A stretch of 64,000 nt of DNA from contig NZ_KN708638.1 of NCBI RefSeq assembly GCF_000805335.1, positions 1,114,016-1,178,015 on the forward strand. The letters run 5' to 3'. Within the stretch, counting starts at the first letter, position 1. Each line of letters begins with the position of its first letter. The translations under genes and the position numbers were made by a program. The notes beneath the pieces were generated by a model. The model was not told the DNA's origin and ran no database searches. It worked only from the letters and a program-made list of their open reading frames with translations. This document shows, piece after piece, positions 1-9,219 of this stretch. This DNA comes from Streptomyces sp. CT34 (GTDB lineage: Bacteria; Actinomycetota; Actinomycetes; Streptomycetales; Streptomycetaceae).

Positions 1-20
1 GGCCCGCCCCACCCGAACCC

Positions 21-470
21 TTGCGGGGCGCCGCGCCGTCCGGACCCCCGTCCCTGCCCTACCGACGTCACGCCTTGTCCGCGTACCCGGGGTGGTCACC
101 AACGCCGAGGCCCGGGGCGGCCGGGACACCTCCACAACGGCACCACCGGACCGGAGCGCGGGAACGCAGCCGCCCGTGCCCCCACGGTGATACTGCGCGG
201 ACGCAGGCCCCACGAAGGCCAAGCGCCACCGTCCCGAACGGCGCCACGCTCACGCCCCGCGACCAGATCAACCGCGGCCCTTCCCTCACCCGCGCCGAGA
301 TCACCGCCGGCGGCGCCCTACGCCTGTACGAATCGTTCGACCAACCCACGTGGATCAGCCACGTTGGCGTCGTCTACCGCACAGGACGACAACTAGGGCT
401 CCTTACAAGGGCCTTGGCGAGGAAACGCCTCACAGACCGCATACCAGGACACGTGCCCCACACCCAATGA
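21..470 (+). CDS. possible hypothetical ORF, start uncertain
   Basis: Open frame whose last 60 codons read like protein and whose TGA overlaps the ATG of the next small ORF by four bases (ATGA). The first 80 codons are Pro/Arg-rich and look like out-of-frame GC-rich DNA, so the true start is probably internal. No family recognised. The weak third-position GC near the end suggests decayed or foreign DNA. Confidence 0.2.
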   Translation: MRGAAPSGPPSLPYRRHALSAYPGWSPTPRPGAAGTPPQRHHRTGARERSRPCPHGDTARTQAPRRPSATVPNGATLTPRDQINRGPSLTRAEITAGGALRLYESFDQPTWISHVGVVYRTGRQLGLLTRALARKRLTDRIPGHVPHTQ

Positions 471-625
471 CCCACCTCTGTCCGCCTTGTGCACTCGCAG
501 CCGCGGGCGAGTCCCTGCACGACCTCGCCGTACTCGGCTCCCGCGTCCGCGGTGAACTCCCGTGGCAGGGCGCCCGCGACATCATCGAGGGCACTCCGCA
601 TTGTGAATGTCCGATAGGTCAGTGA
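467..625 (+). CDS. small hypothetical protein with Cys pairs
   Basis: Fifty-two residues. Starts inside the stop of the preceding ORF (ATGA overlap). It has a CPPC motif near the N-terminus and a CEC motif near the C-terminus, which could bind a metal. No family recognised. The overlap is the main argument that it is real. Confidence 0.3.
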   Translation: MTHLCPPCALAAAGESLHDLAVLGSRVRGELPWQGARDIIEGTPHCECPIGQ

Positions 626-801
626 CGAGTTGGCTGCCGATCGCTCAGCGCGGGTGGGTCGGTAGGCGCGTGCCGTCCCCCCGAATGGGTGAGAGAAGGT
701 GCCTCAAGGTGTGGGGACGGGCTTCTTGGCGGGGTGGTCGGTCAAGCTTGTCGGAGTTCGCTGAACGTTCTTTGCACACGGGGACTTTGGAAGGTGGAAC
801 G

Positions 802-1077
802 ATGTACTCCAAGACCATTGCCGCCACGCTGCTGGCCGGGACTGCCGTGCTGGGCACAGCAGGAGCGGCCGCTGCTGAGTCGCCGGGCGGCAGAGCCACG
901 GAGCCGGTAACCGGCGCACTGGCGAACCTTCCTGTGGAATCCGTGATGAAAGCACTTCCGGCAGGTGGTCCCGAATCCCTGGCCGCGGGCCGGAACGCGC
1001 TGAGGTCCGGCCTGGCCACCGCGCCGGTGACGGTCGACACGACCCTCGGCGCGATGGCTGCCGGTGGCGAGGGCTAG
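802..1077 (+). CDS. small secreted protein, unknown function
   Basis: Ninety-one residues. The ATG at 802 follows an AAGGTGG ribosome site at 791-797, which decides this start over the longer open frame. The N-terminus (MYSK, then an Ala/Leu-rich stretch ending in AGAAAAES) is a Sec signal peptide with likely cleavage after residue 27 or so. The mature part is short, Ala/Gly/Pro-rich and has no cysteine or recognised domain. It stands alone and is followed by a strong hairpin terminator. Function unknown; export is the only prediction. Confidence 0.75.
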   Translation: MYSKTIAATLLAGTAVLGTAGAAAAESPGGRATEPVTGALANLPVESVMKALPAGGPESLAAGRNALRSGLATAPVTVDTTLGAMAAGGEG

Positions 1078-1159
1078 CGGCTGTCCGGTGGTTCGCCAAG
1101 AGGACGAGGACTGATCCTCCGACTCACCGGACACGCGCTCTCCGTCGCGGTAACACGGC

Positions 1160-1195
1160 GGCGCCCCCGTCGGGATCTCTCCCGACGGGGGCGCC
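1160..1195 (+). terminator. intrinsic terminator of the small secreted protein gene
   Basis: Perfect 15-bp inverted repeat (GGCGCCCCCGTCGGG and its complement) around a 6-base loop, followed by TTGTT. It lies 83 bases past the stop at 1077. Confidence 0.85.
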
Positions 1196-1656
1196 TTGTT
1201 GCGTCTCCCAGGCCACGAGGGTGTGTTCAGAGGAGAGGAAACCCGAGAAGTTCCTCCCCGAGAAGTTTCTCCCCTAAGCAGTTCCTCATCGACCACACGG
1301 GGAAGATCACCGGCCGCTTCCGGCCACGCACGGAACCGGAGGCCGACGAGCTGGTGGCAGCCATCGAGGCCGCGCTCCCGGCGGTCTGATCCGCGGGGCC
1401 GGGGCCGAGCCCGCGCGGGGCATCGTGCCGTACGCCCCCGCCCCGCCTCCGCGACGGTGGCTCTTTGCACGCACCCACGGCCCGCCCCTGACCTCGGACC
1501 ACACCATCCAGCCTGCCCGGCCCGGAGAGCGGGTCGGACCACCGGGGCTCGGGTCATCGGGAGCTCCCGCACGGTGAGCAACCGCACGAATGTCACTCTT
1601 CCGGGCGAACTAGACTGTTCGAACGAGCCCGATGCGTCCGACCAGAAGCAGAACGA

Positions 1657-3339
1657 ATGCCGCAGTCCGCAGAGCACCCCGAGCCCGCCGCCCGGCACGA
1701 CGGATCCACGTCGGCTGCGGACCTCGCGGAGCGCACCGCACGGAGCCTGCGCGATCTGGCCGGCGGCCCGATCTCCCGGCTTCCGCAGCTGCTGGAGGCG
1801 ATGGTCACCGTCGGCTCCGACCTGGACGTCCACCACGCGCTGGACCGGATCGCGGAGACCGCCGCCTCGCTCACCGGCGCCCGCTATGCCGCCGTGGGCG
1901 TCCTCAACGAGGAGGGCGACGGGCTGCGCGATCTCGTCACCCACGGCATCTCCCCGGAGGAGGCGCGGCGGATCGGACGCCTCCCGGACGGCCACAGCGG
2001 GATCATCGGCGCGCTGCTGCACGGCGCGGAGGCGGTCCGGATCGCCGACGTCCGGAACGATCCACGGACCTGCGGCACGCTCCCCGAGGGGCATCCGGCG
2101 ATCCGCTCGTTCCTCGGCGTCCCCATACAGGTGCAGGGCGAGCTGTTCGGCAGTCTCTACCTGGCCGGGAAGCCGGACGACGGGGAGTTCAGCGAGGTCG
2201 ACTTCCATCTGGTGCGGGTGCTGGCCACCGAGGCCGGTATCGCGATGGGCAACGCCCGGATGCACGCCGCCGCCCGGCAGCGCCGGCGCTGGATCGACGG
2301 CGCGGCGTCCGTCACCACGGCGCTGCTGGCCGGTCCCGAGGCCCACTCCACGACGGAGCACGCGCTCACCGTCGTCGCCGAGAAGGGCCGGGAGCTCGCC
2401 GAGGCGGCGACCGGGGCGGTCCTGCTGCCGCACCCCGGCGGCGGGATGGAGGTCGTGGCGATCTCCACGGTGCTGTCGGAAGCCGTCCGGGCCGAGGCGT
2501 TCGGCGGCACGATCCCGCCGGAGAGCCCGGTCCTGCACCGGATACACGCCGGGCTCGCGGTCTTCTCCGACGACTTCGCCGGCGACCCCCGCTCGATCTC
2601 GCCGCTGTCCCGCCACTACGGCCCGACGATGCTGCTGCCGCTGCGCAGCAACGGGCGGGTGCTGGGCGCGCTGGCGCTGTGCCGGATGCCCGACGGCCGG
2701 CGCTTCACGCACCCGGAGCGGACCCTGGGCACCCAGTTCGCGGCCCAGGCCGCGCTCGCCCTCGTGCTCGCCGACCGCCACCGCGACCGGCAGCGGCTCG
2801 CGGTCTACGAGGACCGCGACCGGATAGCCCGTGATCTGCACGACCTGGTCATCCAGCGGCTGTTCGCCACCGGCATGATGCTGGAGAGCGCCCAGCGCCG
2901 GGCCGTCGTCCCCGAGGTCCGGGAGAGCGTCGGCCAGGCCGTCGACGAGCTGGACGCGACGATCCAGGAGATCCGCACCGCGATCTTCGCGCTCCAGCAA
3001 GGGCCGCCGGAGGCACCGCCGGGGCTCCGCACCCGGGTGCTGCGGGAGGCCCGCGCGGCCACCGAGGCGCTGGGCGCCCGGCCGTCCGTGCAGTTCGTGG
3101 GACCGGTGGACGCCCGGATCGACGAGGAGACCGGGCGGGCCCTGGTGAAGGTGCTGCGCGAGACGCTGGCCGGGATGGCGGAGCGGGCCGCGAGACCCGG
3201 GGGAGCCGGGGCGGCGGCGCCGGCCCGGGTCGTGGTGGACGCCACCGCCGCGCCGGCCGACGGCCGCGCGGGCGTACGGCTGACGGTGACGCGCGGGGAC
3301 GGCGCCGGCGAGCCGATGGTGTGGGAACAGCCGCTGTAG
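1657..3339 (+). CDS. GAF-GAF sensor histidine kinase with reduced ATPase domain
   Basis: 560 residues. Two GAF domains (about residues 55-205 and 225-370) resemble those of DevS/DosT-type actinobacterial kinases. A HisKA_3 dimerisation and phosphoacceptor region follows, with His395 in the motif RIARDLHDLVIQRLF. After about residue 475 the HATPase domain is degenerate: where an N-box is expected the sequence reads VLRETLAGMAERAA, without the usual Asn and His, and no DxGxG or GLG box is visible before the end. It may dimerise and sense a ligand but bind ATP poorly. No response regulator gene adjoins it. ATG at 1657; no strong ribosome site seen. Confidence 0.85.
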   Translation: MPQSAEHPEPAARHDGSTSAADLAERTARSLRDLAGGPISRLPQLLEAMVTVGSDLDVHHALDRIAETAASLTGARYAAVGVLNEEGDGLRDLVTHGISPEEARRIGRLPDGHSGIIGALLHGAEAVRIADVRNDPRTCGTLPEGHPAIRSFLGVPIQVQGELFGSLYLAGKPDDGEFSEVDFHLVRVLATEAGIAMGNARMHAAARQRRRWIDGAASVTTALLAGPEAHSTTEHALTVVAEKGRELAEAATGAVLLPHPGGGMEVVAISTVLSEAVRAEAFGGTIPPESPVLHRIHAGLAVFSDDFAGDPRSISPLSRHYGPTMLLPLRSNGRVLGALALCRMPDGRRFTHPERTLGTQFAAQAALALVLADRHRDRQRLAVYEDRDRIARDLHDLVIQRLFATGMMLESAQRRAVVPEVRESVGQAVDELDATIQEIRTAIFALQQGPPEAPPGLRTRVLREARAATEALGARPSVQFVGPVDARIDEETGRALVKVLRETLAGMAERAARPGGAGAAAPARVVVDATAAPADGRAGVRLTVTRGDGAGEPMVWEQPL

Positions 3340-3419
3340 GCAGGGGCGTTCGGCCCGGGTGCCCCGTTGGCCGGGGTCCGGCCGTCGGGGCGCAGCGGGC
3401 CGGGGCGGCGCCCGGCGTC

Positions 3420-3964
3420 CCAGCCGGCGCGCCGCACGAACGGCAGGTCCCGGACCGCCACCGCCGCGCGCGGGCCCGCCGCCCGCAGCACGGTGTCCGG
3501 CGCCTCCTCCGGGTCCGCGGTGTAACGGCCGCTCACCCCAGGCGGCGTTGGCCTCGATGACCGCCCAACGGCCGTCCGTGCGGCCGATGTCGACGACGAT
3601 CGCGGAGGGCAGGGCCGGGCCGCAGCGGGCGAGCAGGTCGGCGCCGAAGGCCGCCGCGTCCGGGCCGAGCGGTCCGGGGCGCAGGCGGGGGGCCTCGGCG
3701 TAGCGGCCGCCGGTGCGGACCTCGCCGTCGAGGACGTGGAGCCGGTATTCGACGATGGGTGGCGCGCCGCCTGTCGGGCACGGCGAAGGTGGGCAGTTGG
3801 ACGGTGCGCGGGCCGCGCCGGCCGGCGGTGTCGCGGAGTTCGGTGGCGGTGGCGGAGGCGGAGGCGGAACGGCGCGGCAGCGGCGGCGTCGCGGCCCCGG
3901 CCGCCGCCGTCCCGCCGGCGTCCGTGGTGCCGCCGCGGTCGCCCCCGTGTCGCATGGCGGTCAC
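3420..3964 (-). pseudogene. decayed ATP-grasp (DUF4343-like) protein gene
   Basis: Read on the minus strand, three frames in turn give an ATP-grasp C-terminal half: a segment with VEYRLHVLDGEV, then IVVDIGRTDGRWAVIEANAAW, then, in another frame, GRYTADPEEAPDTVLRAAG. The second switch occurs at a short G run near 3530 and fits loss of one base. Streptomyces ATP-grasp proteins carry these motifs in this order in one frame. The N-terminal half is missing or unreadable. Remnant of a once complete gene. Confidence 0.6.
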
Positions 3965-4013
3965 CGCAGCGGCGGGCGTGGGGCGCCCTCAGGGGTGATC
4001 GGTCCGGAATTCC

Positions 4014-4044
4014 TTGACCTCAAGATTGGTTTAGGTTCTATGTT
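4014..4044 (+). promoter_or_regulatory. MerR-family-type promoter/operator
   Basis: TTGACC (4014-4019) and TATGTT (4039-4044) are separated by 19 bases, the long spacing typical of MerR-family promoters. The spacer carries an imperfect dyad, ACCTCAAG then GTTTAGGT, close to the SoxR-type CCTCAAG half-site. It lies 62 bases upstream of the ABC exporter start. No merR-like gene is near, so the regulator must be elsewhere. Confidence 0.6.
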
Positions 4045-4106
4045 CTTTCTTGTCGCCGGTCACGCACGGCGATCCCGTGACGACCCCGGCAATCAGGAGG
4101 CCCGCG

Positions 4107-6077
4107 ATGGACATGGAAGTCACCGCCTGGCATTCACTGCACAGCACGATGACCGCACAGCAGGGCAGGCGCCGCTTCTCCCGGGGAACGCTGCGCCGCA
4201 TCACGGCCTTCGCCCGCCCGCACCGCCGCAAGCTCGGGTGGTTCCTGGTGCTCAGCACGGTCACCGCGATGCTCGCCGTGGCCACCCCGCTCCTCGCCGG
4301 GCGGGTGGTGGACGCCATCGTCGGGGGCCGCTCGGCCGGTCTGGTCCTGGGGCTCTCCGGGCTGATCGCGGCCATCGCGCTCGCCGAGGCGGGCCTGGGG
4401 CTGCTGACCCGCTGGCTGTCGGCGAGCATCGGCGAGGGGTTGATCCTCGACCTGCGGACCACGGTCTACGACCACGTCCAGCGGATGCCGATCGCCTTCT
4501 TCACCCGGACCCGCACCGGGGCGCTGGTCAGCCGGCTCAACAACGATGTGATCGGCGCCCAGCGGGCGTTCAGCGACACCCTCTCCGGCGTCGTCAGCAA
4601 CATCGTGACGCTGCTGCTCACCCTCGCGGTGATGCTCAGCCTGTCCTGGCCGATCACGCTGATCGCACTGGTGCTGCTGCCGGTGTTCGTGCTGCCCGCC
4701 CGACGGGTCGGCCGGCGGCTGGCGGATCTGCGCCGGGAGGGCGCCGACCACAACGCCGCGATGGGCACCCAGATGACCGAGCGGTTCTCCGCGCCGGGCG
4801 CCACGCTGGTCAAGCTGATGGGCCGGCCGTCCCGTGAGTCCGCCGAATTCGCCGCGCGGGCCCGGCGGGTGCGCGACATCGGCGTCCGCTCGGCGATGGT
4901 GCAGACGTACTTCGTCACCGCGCTCACCCTGGTCTCCGCGCTGGCGCTGGCCGTGGTCTACGGCCTGGGCGGGTTCCTGGCGCTGCGCGGGCAGCTGGAG
5001 GCCGGCTCGATCGTCTCGCTGGCGCTGCTGCTCACCCGGCTCTACGCCCCGCTGACCGCGCTCTCCGGCGCGCACATCGAGGTGATGAGCGCGCTGGTCA
5101 GCTTCGAGCGGGTCTTCGAGGTGCTGGACCTCAAGCCGCTGATCACCGAGAAGCCGGACGCCCGCGACGTCCCCGAGGGCCCGGTGTCGGTGGAGTTCGA
5201 CTCCGTCCGCTTCGGCTACCCCTCCGCGGACAAGGTCTCGCTGGCCTCCCTGGAGGAGGTCGCCACCCTCGACACCCGGGGCGGCGAAGAGGTCCTGCAC
5301 GGCATCTCGTTCCGCGCCGAACCGGGCCAGATGGTCGCCCTGGTCGGCTCCTCGGGCGCCGGAAAGTCGACCATCGCCCAGCTGCTGCCGCGGCTGTACG
5401 ACACCGACTCCGGCGCGGTCCGGCTGGGCGGCGAGGACGTCCGCGAGCTGACCGCCGCCTCCCTGCGCGACACCCTCGGCATGGTCACCCAGGACGGCCA
5501 CCTCTTCCACGACTCCATCCGGGAGAACCTGCTGCTGGCCAAGCCGGAGGCGGCCGACGACGAGCTGTGGGACGCGCTGCGCCGCGCCCGCCTGGACGAG
5601 CTGATCGCCTCGCTGCCCGACGGCCTGGACACCGTCGTCGGCGAGCGCGGCTACCGGCTCTCCGGCGGCGAACGGCAGCGGCTGACCATCGCCCGGCTGC
5701 TGCTCGCCCACCCGCGGGTGGTGATCCTGGACGAGGCGACCGCCCACCTGGACAACACCTCCGAGGCGGCCGTCCAGGAGGCCCTGACCGAGGCACTCGA
5801 CGGGCGGACCGCGCTGGTGATCGCCCACCGGCTGTCGACCGTACGGGCCGCCGACCTGATCCTGGTCGTCGAGGGCGGCCGGATCGTCGAGCGGGGCACC
5901 CACGAGACGCTGCTGGCGCAGGACGGGCGGTACGCGGAGCTGTACCGCACGCAGTTCGCCGCCGCGCAGGCCGGCACCGCGAGCCCGGCCGGCTCCCCGG
6001 AGATCGTCGGCTCCCCCGTCGACACCGTGCCGGAAGCCGGCCCGGACCTCGTCCCCGGGGCACCGCTGGTCAACTGA
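4107..6077 (+). CDS. ABC exporter, fused membrane and ATPase domains
   Basis: 656 residues from the ATG at 4107, chosen because AGGAGG lies 7 bases upstream; an earlier in-frame ATG at 4050 has no such site. N-terminal ABC membrane domain (about residues 40-330, six predicted helices) followed by a nucleotide-binding domain with Walker A GSSGAGKST, signature LSGGERQR, Walker B VVILDEATAHLD and the H-loop IAHRLSTV. This is the homodimeric or half-transporter exporter type (MsbA/LmrA-like) that moves lipids, peptides or drugs outwards. The C-terminus has a short Pro/Gly-rich tail. The MerR-type promoter upstream suggests induction by a small molecule or redox stress; the substrate cannot be told. 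Confidence 0.92.
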   Translation: MDMEVTAWHSLHSTMTAQQGRRRFSRGTLRRITAFARPHRRKLGWFLVLSTVTAMLAVATPLLAGRVVDAIVGGRSAGLVLGLSGLIAAIALAEAGLGLLTRWLSASIGEGLILDLRTTVYDHVQRMPIAFFTRTRTGALVSRLNNDVIGAQRAFSDTLSGVVSNIVTLLLTLAVMLSLSWPITLIALVLLPVFVLPARRVGRRLADLRREGADHNAAMGTQMTERFSAPGATLVKLMGRPSRESAEFAARARRVRDIGVRSAMVQTYFVTALTLVSALALAVVYGLGGFLALRGQLEAGSIVSLALLLTRLYAPLTALSGAHIEVMSALVSFERVFEVLDLKPLITEKPDARDVPEGPVSVEFDSVRFGYPSADKVSLASLEEVATLDTRGGEEVLHGISFRAEPGQMVALVGSSGAGKSTIAQLLPRLYDTDSGAVRLGGEDVRELTAASLRDTLGMVTQDGHLFHDSIRENLLLAKPEAADDELWDALRRARLDELIASLPDGLDTVVGERGYRLSGGERQRLTIARLLLAHPRVVILDEATAHLDNTSEAAVQEALTEALDGRTALVIAHRLSTVRAADLILVVEGGRIVERGTHETLLAQDGRYAELYRTQFAAAQAGTASPAGSPEIVGSPVDTVPEAGPDLVPGAPLVN

Positions 6078-6090
6078 CGGCGCACCGGAT

Positions 6091-6114
6091 GGCCCCCGCC
6101 CCTTGGCGGGGGCC
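6091..6114 (+). terminator. hairpin terminator after the ABC exporter
   Basis: Perfect 10-bp inverted repeat (GGCCCCCGCC / GGCGGGGGCC) with a CCTT loop, 14 bases past the exporter stop and just before the next gene. Confidence 0.75.
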
Positions 6115-6137
6115 TTGGCATACCGAAAACTGAGGCG

Positions 6138-6620
6138 ATGACGCAGCGCGCGGAACACTCGACCGTCATGGACCGTCTCGCGATCGACGACCTGATCACC
6201 GGATACGCCACCACCGTGGACGACGGCGACTGGCCGGGCTACCTGGCCCTGTTCAGCCGGGACGGCCGGGCCGACTACCGCTCGGCGGGCGGCATCGAAG
6301 GCACCGTGGAGGAGGTCGCGGTCTGGCTCGCCCAGGTATTGCACCTCTTCGCCGTACGGCAGCACCTGATCGTCAACCGCCGCATCACCTTCGCCTCGCA
6401 GGACGGTTCCCCGGCCGACACCGCCACCGTCCGGGCCGACTACCTCAACCCGATGCGGCTGGCCGACCCCGATCCGGACGCCGCGGGCCCGACCGCCCCC
6501 GACTACACCTGCGGGGGCCGCTATCACTTCACCGCGCGCCGCACTCCCGATGGCTGGCGGCTGACCGGCGTCGTGGTGCACGAGAAGTGGCGCGAGGTGC
6601 TGAGGCCTGACAACGCTTGA
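6138..6620 (+). CDS. SnoaL-like / NTF2-fold protein
   Basis: 160 residues. The pattern DRLAIDDLITGYATTVDDGDWPGYLALFSRDG is typical of the NTF2-like/SnoaL_4 fold, a small alpha+beta barrel used as hydroxylase, dehydratase or binding protein. The protein is complete in length for this family, with the usual C-terminal strand ending GWRLTGVVVHEKW. Substrate unknown. It sits between a terminator and lnt and may share transcription with lnt (61-base gap). Confidence 0.8.
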   Translation: MTQRAEHSTVMDRLAIDDLITGYATTVDDGDWPGYLALFSRDGRADYRSAGGIEGTVEEVAVWLAQVLHLFAVRQHLIVNRRITFASQDGSPADTATVRADYLNPMRLADPDPDAAGPTAPDYTCGGRYHFTARRTPDGWRLTGVVVHEKWREVLRPDNA

Positions 6621-6681
6621 CGAGGGCAACACTTCACGGCGAGAGGTTCACCGCAGCGGCAACCGGCGACAGGGAGCGCAG

Positions 6682-8214
6682 ATGGACACACCGCCCGGCG
6701 GCACGGTCCCCCGGTCCCGATCCCTCTGGGCGCGGGGCCCGGCCGCCGCGCTCGCGGGGGCGCTGCCGTCCCTCGCCTTCCCCGAGGCGTCCTGGTGGTG
6801 GTTCGCGTATGTCGCCCTCGTGCCGTGGCTGCTGCTGGTGCGCTCGGCGGCGACGCCGCGGCGGGCGGCGCTCTACGGGTGGCTGGGCGGCGCCGGGTTC
6901 ATGCTGGCGGTGCACCACTGGCTGCTGCCGAGCCTGCACATCTTCATCCTCGTACTGGCGCTGCTGCTCGGGGCGCTGTGGGCGCCCTGGGGGCTGCTGG
7001 TGCGGGCCCTGCTGGCCGGGACGCCCGGGGCGGGGCGCTGCGCCGCGGCCCTGGTCCTGGTGCCGTCCGGCTGGCTGATGGTCGAACTGGTCCGCTCCTG
7101 GGAGTACTTGGGCGGGCCCTGGGGACTGCTCGGCGCCAGCCAGTGGGAGGTGCCGCCCGCGCTCCGGCTGGCGTCGCTCGGCGGCGTATGGCTGCTGAGC
7201 CTGCTCATCGTGGCCGTGAACACCGCCCTGGCCGAGCTGATCGCCCTGCGGAGTGCCCGGCTGCCCGCGGTCGCCGGACTGCTGGGGTGCGCCCTGGCGG
7301 CCACCGCTGCCTGGTACGGGGCGCCGCTCCCCCGGCCCGCCGGCACGGTCCGCATCGCGGTCGTCCAACCGGGCCCCGGCGGCACTCCGACCGAGCGCCT
7401 GGCCCGCGGCGAAGCGCTCACCGGCGCGCTGGCCGGCCGCGGGGTGCGCCTGGTCGTCTGGGGTGAGAGCAGCCTCTACCAGGACCCCGCCGACCATCCC
7501 GTCCTGGCCGGCCACCTGGCAGCGCTCGCCCGCCGCACCGGCGCCGACCTCCTCGTCAACGCCGACGCCCCGGACGCCGACGGCGCCGGCATCTACAAGA
7601 GCGCGGTGCTCATCGGCCCGCAGGGACCGACCGGCAAGCGCTACTCCAAGATGCGGCTGGTCCCGTTCGGCGAGTACATACCCGCCCGCTCGCTCCTCGG
7701 CTGGGCCACCCACGTCGGCAAGGCCGCCGCCACCGACCGCAAACGCGGCACCCACCAGGTCGTGCTGCCGATCCCCACCGCGGGCGGACTGCGGATCGGC
7801 CCCCTGGTGTGCTTCGAGACGGCCTTCCCCGACATGAGCCGGCACCTGGCCCGGGACGGCGCACAGGTACTGGTCGCCCAGTCCTCGACCTCGACGTTCC
7901 AGGACAGCTGGGCCCCCGCCCAGCACGCGTCGCTCGCCGCGCTGCGCGCCGCGGAGACCTGGCGCCCCATGATCCACGCCACCCTCACCGGCGTCAGCGC
8001 GGTCCACGGCCCCCGGGGCGAGCAGATCGGCCCCCGCCTCGGCACCGACCGCAGCACGGCCGCCGTCTACGACCTCCCGCTGGCCACCGGCACCAGCCCC
8101 TACACCCGCTTCGGCGACTGGGCGCTGTACGCGGCGATCGCCGCGCTGCTGCTCTTCGGCGCCCACTCCGCCGTCCGGGCCCGCCTCAGGCGGCCTGCGC
8201 GACCGCTTCCCTGA
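6682..8214 (+). CDS. lnt: apolipoprotein N-acyltransferase
   Basis: 510 residues. N-terminal half has about six to seven hydrophobic helices; C-terminal half is a carbon-nitrogen hydrolase domain with the catalytic triad visible as Glu in VVWGESSLY, Lys in KRYSKMRLVPFGEY and Cys in IGPLVCFETAFPD. It transfers a fatty acid from phospholipid to the N-terminal cysteine of lipoproteins at the outer face of the membrane. A last hydrophobic segment lies near the C-terminus. Start at 6682 has a GGGAG site. Its 3' end overlaps the convergent oxidoreductase gene by 29 bases. Confidence 0.92.
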   Translation: MDTPPGGTVPRSRSLWARGPAAALAGALPSLAFPEASWWWFAYVALVPWLLLVRSAATPRRAALYGWLGGAGFMLAVHHWLLPSLHIFILVLALLLGALWAPWGLLVRALLAGTPGAGRCAAALVLVPSGWLMVELVRSWEYLGGPWGLLGASQWEVPPALRLASLGGVWLLSLLIVAVNTALAELIALRSARLPAVAGLLGCALAATAAWYGAPLPRPAGTVRIAVVQPGPGGTPTERLARGEALTGALAGRGVRLVVWGESSLYQDPADHPVLAGHLAALARRTGADLLVNADAPDADGAGIYKSAVLIGPQGPTGKRYSKMRLVPFGEYIPARSLLGWATHVGKAAATDRKRGTHQVVLPIPTAGGLRIGPLVCFETAFPDMSRHLARDGAQVLVAQSSTSTFQDSWAPAQHASLAALRAAETWRPMIHATLTGVSAVHGPRGEQIGPRLGTDRSTAAVYDLPLATGTSPYTRFGDWALYAAIAALLLFGAHSAVRARLRRPARPLP

Positions 8215-9091
8215 CCACCCGCTCGCACAGCTCATGGGTCCGCAGCGCGTCCTGGGCGGACACCCGCCGCCCGGCCCGTACGTCGTCCAGGAACGCCCGC
8301 ACGATCTGCTCGATCCCCCGCTGGCGGGCCACCGGAACCCAGTCACCGCGGCGCCGGACGGTGGGCTGCCCCTTGTGGTCGACGACCTCCGCAAGGTTGA
8401 CCACCTGGCGCCGGGTGTCCTGTCCGGAGACGTCGAGCAGTTCCTCCGTGGAGCCGCTGAGGCGGTTCATCGTGCCGATGGCCGTGAACCCGTCACCGGA
8501 GAGCTGGAGCACGACATGCTCCATCAGCCCGTGGCGCACCCGGGCCCGCACGTCGATGTGGTCGATGTCGCCCGGCACCAGGAACCGCAGCGTGTCGACG
8601 ACATGGATGAAGTCGTCGAGCACCATCGTGCGCGGGTCCTCGGCCATCCCGACGCGGTTCTTCTGCATCAGGATCAGATCGCGCGGGTGCTCCCGGCACT
8701 GCGCGTACCCCGGTGCGAAGCGGCGGTTGAAGCCGACCGCGAGCCCCACCCCGCGGTCCTCGGCGAGCTGGACGATCCGCCGGGTGTCCGCGATGTCGTA
8801 CGCGATCGGCTTGTCCACGTAGGTCGGCACGCCGGCCTCGACGAGCCGGGTCACGATCTCGGGGTGCGCCACCGTCGCGGCATGCACGAAGGCGGCGTCC
8901 AGACCGGCGGCGAGCAGCGAGTCCAGGTCCGTGTGCAGCTGCCGCCCGGTCAGCCGGTAGGAGTCGCCGACCCGTTGGAGGGTGGCCGGGGTCCGGGTCT
9001 GGAGATGCAGTTCGACCCCCGGCTGGGTGCCCAGTACGGGCAGATACGCCTTCTGCGCGATGTCGCCGAGCCCGATGCAGCCGACCTTCAC
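8186..9091 (-). CDS. Gfo/Idh/MocA family oxidoreductase
   Basis: 301 residues from a GTG at 9091, set by a GGAGAG site and by the Rossmann start VGCIGLGDIAQKAYLPVL. NAD(P)-binding domain with the EKP-like motif written as YVDKPIA (about residues 90-100), then the GFOxredctase C-terminal domain. The family oxidises or reduces sugars and related cyclic compounds. The open frame reaches further upstream but the extra part is Arg/Gly-rich and unlikely to be translated. Substrate unknown. Confidence 0.88.
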   Translation of the reverse strand: MKVGCIGLGDIAQKAYLPVLGTQPGVELHLQTRTPATLQRVGDSYRLTGRQLHTDLDSLLAAGLDAAFVHAATVAHPEIVTRLVEAGVPTYVDKPIAYDIADTRRIVQLAEDRGVGLAVGFNRRFAPGYAQCREHPRDLILMQKNRVGMAEDPRTMVLDDFIHVVDTLRFLVPGDIDHIDVRARVRHGLMEHVVLQLSGDGFTAIGTMNRLSGSTEELLDVSGQDTRRQVVNLAEVVDHKGQPTVRRRGDWVPVARQRGIEQIVRAFLDDVRAGRRVSAQDALRTHELCERVVREAVAQAA

Positions 9092-9219
9092 TCGCTCTCC
9101 TCTGTTGCGTTCCGGGGTGGTGCCTGTCCGGCGTGTGGCGTGCCGGGGTTCGGTCCCACCGGCCAGGTGGCCGCTGCGTCCGCATCCCGGCCCACCGCAC
9201 CGCACGCCGTGGCGAAAGC

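Noticed and set aside
742-3000. Long minus-strand frame opposite the sensor kinase
   Set aside because: Antisense to a clear GAF/HisKA gene; composition is that of a GC-rich shadow frame and no domain is visible.
4134-6632. 832-codon minus-strand frame opposite the ABC exporter
   Set aside because: Mirror of the exporter's third-position GC; Gln/Arg/Gly/Val-rich with no family.
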